Assembly: GCA_001784175.1 (NCBI GenBank)
Contig: MFPR01000011.1
Location: 19,091 to 83,090 of the forward strand
Direction: 5' to 3'
DNA length: 64,000 nucleotides
Source of the DNA: Candidatus Lindowbacteria bacterium RIFCSPLOWO2_12_FULL_62_27
GTDB lineage: Bacteria; Lindowbacteria; 2-12-FULL-62-27
The notes below the pieces were generated by a model. It made no database searches. It was not told the origin of the DNA and worked only from the letters and a program-made list of their open reading frames with translations. Each line of letters starts with the position of its first letter. Position 1 is the stretch's first letter. Shown here piece by piece: positions 54,006 through 64,000 of this stretch. The position numbers and the translations under genes were made by a program.

Positions 54006-54057
54006 AAAGTGATATCATGATATCATGATAGCTATCATGATATCATGATATCACTTT
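54006..54057. promoter_or_regulatory. Perfect 52-bp palindrome between glpK and gltX
   Basis: Twenty-six bases from AAAGTGATATCATG are followed by their exact reverse complement, centred between 54031 and 54032 (AG|CT). Each arm contains tandem ATATCATG octamers, so the element is also a direct repeat. It is AT-rich in GC-rich surroundings. It contains the gltX stop codon (54051-54053), and its edge supplies the first two bases of TTGAAC upstream of glpK. It could be a multi-site operator for glpK, a cruciform, or a hairpin that ends or protects gltX mRNA. No T-run follows a possible hairpin beyond three bases. Confidence 0.85.
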
Positions 54058-55517
54058 TGGGTCGCGAGGGCTTCCTGCGCGGCGTCGATCCTGAGCAGCG
54101 TTTCGGTCCGGCCCAGGAGCGCGGCCGACTGGAAAATCGGCGGCGAAACGGACTTGCCGGTCAGCATGACCCGGATGGCCTGGCCGACCTCCTTGAACTT
54201 GAGGCCGCCGCGCTCGGAAAAGTCCCGGAAAAATATCTCCATTGACTCGCCTTCAAAATCGGCCAGCGCCTCGAATTCCCGCCGGATCTTTTCGACCAGG
54301 TCCTTCCGGCCTTCCAGAAATTTCTTGAACGCCTGCTCGTCGTACGTTTTCGGGCGTACCCAGAAAAACCGGACATAGTCCGCGATCTCGGCCAGCGTGT
54401 CGCCGCGCTCGCCGTTTACTTTCAGCATCGCGCTCAGGTCCGCCGTCGACGGCGGAGTCTCGCCGCGCCGCGTCAGATAATCGGCCAGGAGCCGCGCCCG
54501 CGCTTCCGGCGGCCCGCCGTGGACGTGCTTGCCGTTGAGGAAGCGAAGCTTCGTCAGATCAAACACGGCGGCGGCGGTGCCGACGCGGTCCAGCGAAAAC
54601 GCGCGGATGAGTTCGTCGCGGCCAAGGATTTCCCTGCCCTCTGGATGGCTCCAGCCGAGCAGCGCCAGAAAGTTCAGGACCGCGTCCGGCAAAAAACCGG
54701 CCTCCCGGTACTCGAGCACGTTCTCCGCGCCCTCCCGTTTCGACAGGCGCTTGCGGTCGGACCCCAGAATCAGCGGGATGTGGACGTAGGTCGGGAGTTT
54801 CTCGCCGAGGGCCTGATAGATCACGATCTGTTTCGGCGTGTTGTCGAGGTGGTCGTCCCCGCGGATGACGTGCGTCACGCCGGCGGCGATGTCGTCGCAG
54901 ACGACCGCGAGATGATAGAGCGGCCGGCCGTCGCCTTTCATCACAATGATGTCGTCCAGATCCTCCTCACGCAGCGTGATCGTCCCGTGCAGAAGGTCCT
55001 GATAGGTGATCCCGCCGGCCGGCGTCGGAGACGCCGGCACTTGGGGCGCCGGAGGCGCTGATCCGGCCGGTTTGATCACGCGCACCACGAACCGCTCGCC
55101 GGCCGCCGCCCGGCGGTCGGATTCGGCATGGTCCAGCCGCCGGCACGTCCTGTCGTACCGGTAGGGCTTCCCCTGCGTCCGCATCGCCACGCGCTTGGCT
55201 TCCAGACTCTCCTCCGTGCAGAAACACCGGTAGGCGGCGCCTTGCTCGAGGAGCCGCTCGGCGGTCTGGCGGTGGATGCCGGCGTTCCGGCTCTGATAAA
55301 CGATTTCGCCGTCCCAGTCGAGCCCCAGCCACTTCATCGCGGCGATGATCTGGTCCGCGTATTCAGCCCGCGACCGCTCCCGGTCCGTGTCCTCGATCCT
55401 CAGCAAAAATTTCCCGCCCTGAGCGCGCGCGAACAGAAAATTGAACAGCGCCGTCCGCGCGCTGCCCACGTGCAAGGTCCCGGTCGGCGACGGCGGAAAC
55501 CGCGTGATGATCGTCAT
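54051..55517 (-). CDS. gltX: Glutamyl-tRNA synthetase
   Basis: Charges tRNA-Glu. The 488-residue class I enzyme begins ITRFPPSPTGTLHVGSARTALFN (HVGS as the HIGH motif), has HVIRGDDHLDNTPKQIVIYQALG and the KMSKS equivalent KRLSKREG, and a C-terminal helical anticodon domain. There is one copy here; whether the genome also has GlnRS or GatCAB cannot be judged. The ATG at 55517 overlaps the rpiA stop by ATGA; the longer upstream frame is non-coding. The stop codon lies within the 52-bp palindrome. Confidence 0.96.
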   Translation of the reverse strand: MTIITRFPPSPTGTLHVGSARTALFNFLFARAQGGKFLLRIEDTDRERSRAEYADQIIAAMKWLGLDWDGEIVYQSRNAGIHRQTAERLLEQGAAYRCFCTEESLEAKRVAMRTQGKPYRYDRTCRRLDHAESDRRAAAGERFVVRVIKPAGSAPPAPQVPASPTPAGGITYQDLLHGTITLREEDLDDIIVMKGDGRPLYHLAVVCDDIAAGVTHVIRGDDHLDNTPKQIVIYQALGEKLPTYVHIPLILGSDRKRLSKREGAENVLEYREAGFLPDAVLNFLALLGWSHPEGREILGRDELIRAFSLDRVGTAAAVFDLTKLRFLNGKHVHGGPPEARARLLADYLTRRGETPPSTADLSAMLKVNGERGDTLAEIADYVRFFWVRPKTYDEQAFKKFLEGRKDLVEKIRREFEALADFEGESMEIFFRDFSERGGLKFKEVGQAIRVMLTGKSVSPPIFQSAALLGRTETLLRIDAAQEALATQK

Positions 55518-56206
55518 GATCTTTTCATCGTCCGCACGCCGCCCGCGCCGGCCACGATGACTTCGGTGGCCATCCCTACGAAGATCCCTGTTTCGACGAC
55601 GCCGACGATTCGCTTCAGTTCCAGTTCCATCGCATCGGGCCGGCCGATCCCCTCGGGCCAGCGGCAATCCAGAATGAAGTGATGCCCGTCGGTGAGAAAC
55701 GGTTTGCCGTCCGCCGTTTTCCGCAGAACGGGGTCGGCCCCCAGTTTCCGGATTTTCCCCGGCAGCACCTCCCAGCCAAACGGCACGACCTCCACCGGGA
55801 GCGGCGCCTTGGTGCCGAGCTTCTTCACGAGCTTGCTCTCGTCAACCACGATGATCAGCCGCCCGGATGCGCCCGCGACGATCTTCTCCCTTAGAAGCGC
55901 CCCGCCGAGGCCCTTGACCAGCGTCAAATCCGGCGATACCTCGTCCGCGCCGTCGACCGTCACGTCCAGCGCCGGGTGCGCCTCAAACGTCGTCAGCGGA
56001 ATGCCGACTTGGCGTGCCTGCTCCGCCGTCCGTTCCGAGGTCGGAATCCCCACAATGTTTCGCAGCGAGCCTTCGCGCAGCCGCCGCCCCACGGACTCGA
56101 CCACAAAATACGCGGTCGACCCCGTCCCCAGGCCCACCGCCATCCCATCCCGCAGCCCATCGACCGCCCGTTCGGCCGCCTCCCGCTTGAGTTTGTTGGT
56201 GTCCAT
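55514..56206 (-). CDS. rpiA: Ribose-5-phosphate isomerase A
   Basis: Interconverts ribose 5-phosphate and ribulose 5-phosphate. The 230-residue protein has GMAVGLGTGSTAYFVVE, GIPTSERTAEQA, DVTVDGADEVSPDLTLVKGLGGALLREKIVA and the catalytic-lysine region VVDESKLVKKLG. The family match is clear. It lies between the DUF502 gene (four bases upstream) and gltX (overlap). Confidence 0.96.
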   Translation of the reverse strand: MDTNKLKREAAERAVDGLRDGMAVGLGTGSTAYFVVESVGRRLREGSLRNIVGIPTSERTAEQARQVGIPLTTFEAHPALDVTVDGADEVSPDLTLVKGLGGALLREKIVAGASGRLIIVVDESKLVKKLGTKAPLPVEVVPFGWEVLPGKIRKLGADPVLRKTADGKPFLTDGHHFILDCRWPEGIGRPDAMELELKRIVGVVETGIFVGMATEVIVAGAGGVRTMKRS

Positions 56207-56210
56207 GTTT

Positions 56211-56804
56211 CTACAGTTTCGCCGTCATCCGTATGTCCGGCCCCGCCACGCCGCAGGAGGCCATGAGCTTGATCATCTCCTCAAACGTCATGTCCAGCTC
56301 GATGAGCGCATCGCGCCGAGCCAATACGACGACGCCGAGGTGGAGATGGTTGGACGGGATGAAGACGTTGACCATTTCGGCGTCTCCCATGCGATCCACC
56401 TGCTCCTTGACCAGAAATCCATACGTGTGCGTGCCGGGCGCCGGATATTCCACCAGCACGGGTTTGCCGAACGTTTTGCGGCCGTCCTCGCCGAACGGCC
56501 CCAGAAGCTGTTTGACGCCGGAATAGATCGTCCGCACCACCGGGATTCGCTCGATGAGAATGTCGGTCCACCGCAGAAAATTCTTTCCGAAAAACGTCCG
56601 AGTGGCGAGGCCCGACAGGTAGATCAGGACCACAAAGAGCAGCAGCCCCAGGCCGGGAATCCGCACCTCCAGCAGTTTGGACAGCGCGTTGCCCAAAATC
56701 CCGTCGGTGAACCGGAACAGAATCTGCATCACCTTGAACGTCACCACCAGCGGCACCAGCACGACGATGCCGGCAAACAGGGTCTTGCGAAGATGGATCA
56801 GCAT
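56211..56804 (-). CDS. DUF502 family membrane protein
   Basis: A 197-residue protein with two N-terminal membrane helices (LFAGIVVLVPLVVTFKVMQILF and LGLLLFVVLIYLSGLATRTF), then a soluble part with RIPVVRTIYSGVKQLLGPFG and VNVFIPSNHLHLGVVVLARR. This is the DUF502 pattern, related to plant LIKE-COV proteins; function unknown. The ATG at 56804 is seven bases after a good -10, which favours it over the upstream ATG at 56897. It is the first gene of the DUF502-rpiA-gltX unit. Confidence 0.88.
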   Translation of the reverse strand: MLIHLRKTLFAGIVVLVPLVVTFKVMQILFRFTDGILGNALSKLLEVRIPGLGLLLFVVLIYLSGLATRTFFGKNFLRWTDILIERIPVVRTIYSGVKQLLGPFGEDGRKTFGKPVLVEYPAPGTHTYGFLVKEQVDRMGDAEMVNVFIPSNHLHLGVVVLARRDALIELDMTFEEMIKLMASCGVAGPDIRMTAKL

Positions 56805-56811
56805 CGTCCGA

Positions 56812-56840
56812 GTTATGACTTGTCCCCGCCGAACATTCAA
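56812..56840 (-). promoter_or_regulatory. Promoter of DUF502-rpiA-gltX
   Basis: Minus strand TTGAAT, 17 nt, CATAAC, then seven bases to the ATG at 56804. It predicts a leaderless transcript and supports the shorter gene start. Confidence 0.5.
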
Positions 56841-56890
56841 GGGAGCGGGCGGCGGCTCGGCGGCGCGGCCAAAAAACCGCCATTTTGTGC

Positions 56891-56919
56891 TTGACATTCG
56901 GTTTCCGCGGTGTCATCAT
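56891..56919 (+). promoter_or_regulatory. rRNA operon promoter
   Basis: A consensus TTGACA, 17 nt, then CATCAT. Transcription would start near 56926, leaving a ~330-nt rRNA leader. The 56805-57254 gap holds this promoter, the leader, a boxA-like site and two perfect hairpins (57091-57109 and 57213-57230); I see no protein gene in it. Confidence 0.6.
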
Positions 56920-57046
56920 CGTGACCCTGCGATAAAGGCGAATACTCTGCACGCGCTAGAGAGTAGTTTGGCGCCCGCAAGCGACAGGTACGGTGTGCTG
57001 ACGCGCGGAGGACTTTTTGCCTGTCGCTGATTCGCGGAGTTTGACC

Positions 57047-57058
57047 GCTCTTTGAAAA
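57047..57058 (+). promoter_or_regulatory. boxA-like antitermination site in rRNA leader
   Basis: GCTCTTTGAAAA resembles the boxA element that loads the Nus antitermination complex. A better match precedes the 23S gene in the same operon. Confidence 0.45.
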
Positions 57059-57254
57059 GAATATAAGGATAGCCTACAGAAGCTCTGACCCATCCCGCAT
57101 TGCGGGATGTGTGCGCGGGTTCCCGATTGGGAATCCGAGTTTCAAGTTCGGAGCAGGACAACGAACATTTGGAGCCAACAAGCACTCCAAATCGAAAAGC
57201 GATCACTTTCCCGGCCGCCCTCGGGCGGCCGATGGTGATAAACACATGCTTTTC

Positions 57255-58815
<1,561 letters not shown>

Positions 58816-58827
58816 CTAAGGAGAATC

Positions 58828-58849
58828 GTTCACTCCTCCGGGAGTGAAC
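58828..58849 (+). other. Hairpin after 16S rRNA
   Basis: GTTCACTCC and GGAGTGAAC form a perfect nine-base stem with a TCCG loop, 12 bases after the 16S 3' end. It is probably a precursor-processing structure. A T-run 40 bases later (58887-58893) is too far away to make it a terminator. Confidence 0.5.
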
Positions 58850-58907
58850 ACCCCCCGCGCACGGGGTCGGACTTCTGTAGGCGTCCTTTTTTTCTAAATT
58901 TTGATGG

Positions 58908-58980
58908 GGGGCTGTAGCTCAGCTGGGAGAGCACCTGCTTTGCAAGCAGGGGGTCGCCCGTTCGAATCGGGTCAGCTCCA
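58908..58980 (+). tRNA. tRNA-Ala (TGC)
   Basis: Cloverleaf by eye: acceptor GGGGCTG/CAGCTCC (one G-U), D-arm GCTC/GAGC, anticodon stem CCTGC/GCAGG with loop TTTGCAA (anticodon TGC), T-arm GCCCG/CGGGT with TTCGAAT, discriminator A. No CCA is encoded, so tRNA nucleotidyltransferase must add it. Confidence 0.97.
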
Positions 58981-58992
58981 TGATCCGGTTTC

Positions 58993-59064
58993 GGGCGCAT
59001 AGCTCAGTGGCAGAGCACAGTCCTGATAAGGCTGGGGTCGAAGGTTCGATACCTTCTGCGCCCA
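58993..59064 (+). tRNA. tRNA-Ile (GAT)
   Basis: Acceptor GGGCGCA/TGCGCCC, D-arm GCTC/GAGC with a short loop, anticodon stem CAGTC/GGCTG with loop CTGATAA (anticodon GAT), T-arm GAAGG/CCTTC with TTCGATA, discriminator A. No CCA is encoded. The spacer order is Ala then Ile, the reverse of the common Ile-Ala order. Confidence 0.97.
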
Positions 59065-59078
59065 TGATCAACAGATAT

Positions 59079-59093
59079 TGTTCTTTGACAACA
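59079..59093 (+). promoter_or_regulatory. boxA antitermination site before 23S
   Basis: TGTTCTTTGACAACA is a close match to bacterial rrn boxA and lies about 80 bases before the 23S gene, the usual position for a second antiterminator site. Confidence 0.6.
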
Positions 59094-59170
59094 CCATAGT
59101 GTGTAAGTCTCCAAACACGGATGGAAGTTTGGAAGTTTAGAGCCACAGGCAAACGCACTACATGTGCGTT

Positions 59171-62525
<3,355 letters not shown>

Positions 62526-62626
62526 CCTTTTTTTTCTTTTCGCGACACTTGGCTCGGGTCGCAACCGTGTTTGGGACTTACACACTATGTTTTTTACTCA
62601 CAGGATAATATTGATTTGAACACATG

Positions 62627-62749
62627 TGGCTTGGTGGCCACACCGATCGGGACACACCCGGATCCCATTCCGAACCCGGAAGTTAAGCCGATCAGGGCCG
62701 ATGGTACTCGGAGGGCAGCCTCCCGGGAGAGTAGGACGCCGCCAGGCCT
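62627..62749 (+). rRNA. rrf: 5S ribosomal RNA
   Basis: The terminal helix pairs GGCTTGGTGGC (from 62628) with GCCGCCAGGCC (to 62748). The internal block CCGATCGGGACACACCCGGATCCCATTCCGAACCCGG-type loop B/C, the GAAGTTAAGC motif and the GGGAGAGTAGG segment are typical 5S. Mature ends are estimated to within a few bases. Confidence 0.95.
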
Positions 62750-62755
62750 TTTTTT
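62739..62755 (+). terminator. rRNA operon terminator after 5S
   Basis: The 5S terminal stem runs directly into seven Ts (62749-62755), so the end of 5S plus the T-run looks like an intrinsic terminator. A separate eight-T run follows 23S (62528-62535). Confidence 0.55.
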
Positions 62756-62780
62756 ATTCTAGGAATGGAGCCAATTTCGC

Positions 62781-63866
62781 ATGCGGTTCGTTTCCGCTCA
62801 GATTAGCCTTCTTGTTTGCTTCTTGAACGTCACGGTTACTTCCACATGGGCCTTCGACTACTTCACAGGGCTAATGGCCATCAAGAAAAGCAAAACCGGA
62901 AGCGATTCCACGGAGATTTACGTTCTGGGAGGACAGGACCGAAACAATCCTTTCGACACATGCATTCTTCAGACAACTCTTCCCCTGCCTCAGACCGGCA
63001 AAAATTTTAAATTTCTGACGGGGTATTACAATGACGACCGCTACGCCGACCTGTATGTCATCCAGAAGAGTGGGACGGCATCGAAGAAAACCGAGGTCGG
63101 CGTACTGGATGGGAAAAGCAATTTTCAGACATGGCTTCTCCGTACGACCACTGCGTTGCCGGAGACGGGAGATAACGTCGAGTTTGGATTGGGACACTAC
63201 GGACGCCGAAGCGGTACGGGAATTGACATTGGATTCGACGGCCAATATCCAGATATCTTTATCATCAAGAAAAGCCAGACAGCTTCGAAAAAAACCGAGG
63301 TGAGCGTGTTGGAGGGGGAAAGTAACTTCCAGACATGGATCGTTCGTGATGCGCAGACTCCTTTGCCCGAGACCGGCGACAATTTTGAATTTTTAGTGGG
63401 TGGCTACAGGGCATCCCATCTGGTCGACCCGACATCGGCTCTCTATGCAATCCAAAAGGGTTCCACTGCTTCGAAAACCACCGAAGTAACGGTATTCCAA
63501 GGGCGAAATCCGGGGACATATTCAGATGCCCGGCCCTTTTGGCGCGTTCTTCTTGGTCCAACAAGCACGGCACTGCACGAGACGGGTGATCATTTCACTT
63601 TTTTGCTGGGATCTTTTTGGCCTCGGGGCCGGTATTACGACAATGCATTCGGAGGGTTGCGTCAGGAGGAACTTCATCAGGATATATACGTCGTAAAAAA
63701 AAGCGGCACGGGGACATATTCGACGGAAGTCCACATTTTGGATCCTGATTTCATCAACCATCTAAATGAATACAAGAAATGGAAACTCCAAAAAGGAACG
63801 CCGCTGCCCGAGACAGGAGACACGTATGACTATGATTTTGGGGTCTTCCGGTTTTCCTGTGGGTAA
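62781..63866 (+). CDS. Secreted protein with five VCBS/FG-GAP-like repeats
   Basis: A 361-residue protein with a signal peptide (ISLLVCFLNVTVTSTWA). The mature part is five ~60-residue repeats of the form (L/I)YVIKKSGTASKKTEVxVLxGxSNFQTWxLRxxTxLPETGDNFEFLxGxY; repeats 2 and 3 are the most alike. Similar 'IKKSGTGTxSTEVHVL ... ALHETGD' repeats occur C-terminal to secreted hydrolases and toxins in actinobacteria and fungi as presumed beta-propeller blades, and are probably carbohydrate- or surface-binding. Here the repeats make up the whole protein. The DNA is visibly more AT-rich than the neighbouring genes, hinting at transfer. It follows the rRNA terminator by 25 bases; GGAATGGAG upstream is a weak ribosome-binding site. 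Confidence 0.75.
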   Translation: MRFVSAQISLLVCFLNVTVTSTWAFDYFTGLMAIKKSKTGSDSTEIYVLGGQDRNNPFDTCILQTTLPLPQTGKNFKFLTGYYNDDRYADLYVIQKSGTASKKTEVGVLDGKSNFQTWLLRTTTALPETGDNVEFGLGHYGRRSGTGIDIGFDGQYPDIFIIKKSQTASKKTEVSVLEGESNFQTWIVRDAQTPLPETGDNFEFLVGGYRASHLVDPTSALYAIQKGSTASKTTEVTVFQGRNPGTYSDARPFWRVLLGPTSTALHETGDHFTFLLGSFWPRGRYYDNAFGGLRQEELHQDIYVVKKSGTGTYSTEVHILDPDFINHLNEYKKWKLQKGTPLPETGDTYDYDFGVFRFSCG

Positions 63867-63985
63867 AAGAGAGGCATTTTATCGGGAGACGCGCCCCCTC
63901 TCCCGAGCCCTCTACCCCACATTCCCCCTTCTCGAATGTCGTCAACGTCATGGATCTGGGATGAACGATGTGAGGACTTTGAGCC

Positions 63986-63998
63986 GGAGGTATTCGTG
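63986..63998 (+). promoter_or_regulatory. Possible ribosome-binding site and GTG start of a gene running off the window
   Basis: GGAGG (63986-63990) is followed five bases later by GTG at 63996, so a new gene may begin here and continue beyond the window. The rest of 63867-64000 holds a GGGAGA/TCTCCC stem and no convincing coding frame. Confidence 0.3.
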
Positions 63999-64000
63999 AT

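Noticed and set aside
54006-54057. The palindrome as a cAMP-CRP site, given the nearby adenylate cyclase
   Set aside because: A CRP site is TGTGA-N6-TCACA. Here the outer AGTGA/TCACT halves are nearly 40 bases apart and the inner dyads are TATCATGATA, so the geometry does not fit.
54006-54057. The palindrome as a simple intrinsic terminator of gltX
   Set aside because: It is AT-rich and is followed by only three Ts, unlike a GC stem with a T-run. Termination by it is not excluded but is not the natural reading.
62526-62540. Eight-T run after 23S as an operon terminator
   Set aside because: 5S follows within 100 bases and has its own T-run. The run is more likely spacer, or a weak partial terminator.
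63766-63999. A small reading frame overlapping the end of the secreted repeat protein
   Set aside because: It is in another frame of the repeat gene for much of its length, has no ribosome-binding site and no recognisable domain.

Overview
This window is a contiguous piece of a GC-rich bacterial chromosome. It carries core metabolism, one rRNA operon and no plasmid, phage or IS genes that I can recognise. A didermic (Gram-negative type) envelope is suggested by apolipoprotein N-acyltransferase, lipobox lipoproteins, a PpiD/SurA-like periplasmic foldase and a class I adenylate cyclase. The 16S gene differs from consensus at several normally invariant positions, and the gene mix is unusual: DapL lysine route, class III fructose bisphosphatase, GTP-PEPCK, class I adenylate cyclase. 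I infer a poorly cultured or candidate phylum. I cannot name it without a database search.

Layout. 1-2562 (+): 5'-truncated asparagine synthetase and a CPBP membrane protease. 2573-7432 (-): four-gene operon serS, sensor kinase, sigma-54 regulator, YdcF-like protein, each pair overlapping by ATGA. 7515-13945 (+): GIY-YIG protein, class III FBPase, hemolysin III family protein, ATP sulfurylase, DUF2225 protein, a lipoprotein and a repeat-rich exported protein. 13969-18465 (-): PpiD-like isomerase, UvrD helicase, methyltransferase. 18510-21242 (+): CHASE-PAS hybrid kinase. 21329-36458 (+): a 16-gene, roughly 15-kb cluster argB-D-F-G-H, lysA, dapF-A-B, FAH-family hydrolase, dapL, folB, folK, MerR-like gene, murI, lnt. 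36401-36930 (-): retropepsin-like remnant. 36962-48223 (+): CobW GTPase, pyruvate carboxylase, nadA, cyclophilin, Memo-family protein, GTP-PEPCK, flavin reductase, DUF423 protein, small lipoprotein. 48242-56804 (-): glpD, class I adenylate cyclase, glpK, gltX, rpiA, DUF502 protein. 57255-62749 (+): 16S, tRNA-Ala, tRNA-Ile, 23S and 5S. 62781-63866 (+): secreted five-repeat protein.

How the genes fit together. FBPase, pyruvate carboxylase, PEPCK, glpK and glpD together support gluconeogenic growth, including from glycerol. A cAMP-producing enzyme is placed between the two glycerol genes. The central cluster makes arginine and lysine/diaminopimelate, then folate precursors, D-glutamate and mature lipoproteins, so it joins amino-acid supply to cell-wall construction.

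Most striking observations. (1) The 23S gene is interrupted by a compact 340-nt, ORF-less group I intron (61882-62221). P1, P10, P3, P4, P6, P7, P8 and P9 can all be drawn by eye. It sits immediately next to the peptidyl-transferase nucleotide A2602 (E. coli numbering). (2) A perfect 52-bp AT-rich palindrome lies between glpK and gltX. (3) A class I adenylate cyclase lies inside a glp gene cluster. (4) Many transcription units have a -10 box only 6-10 nt before the start codon, which points to widespread leaderless mRNAs.
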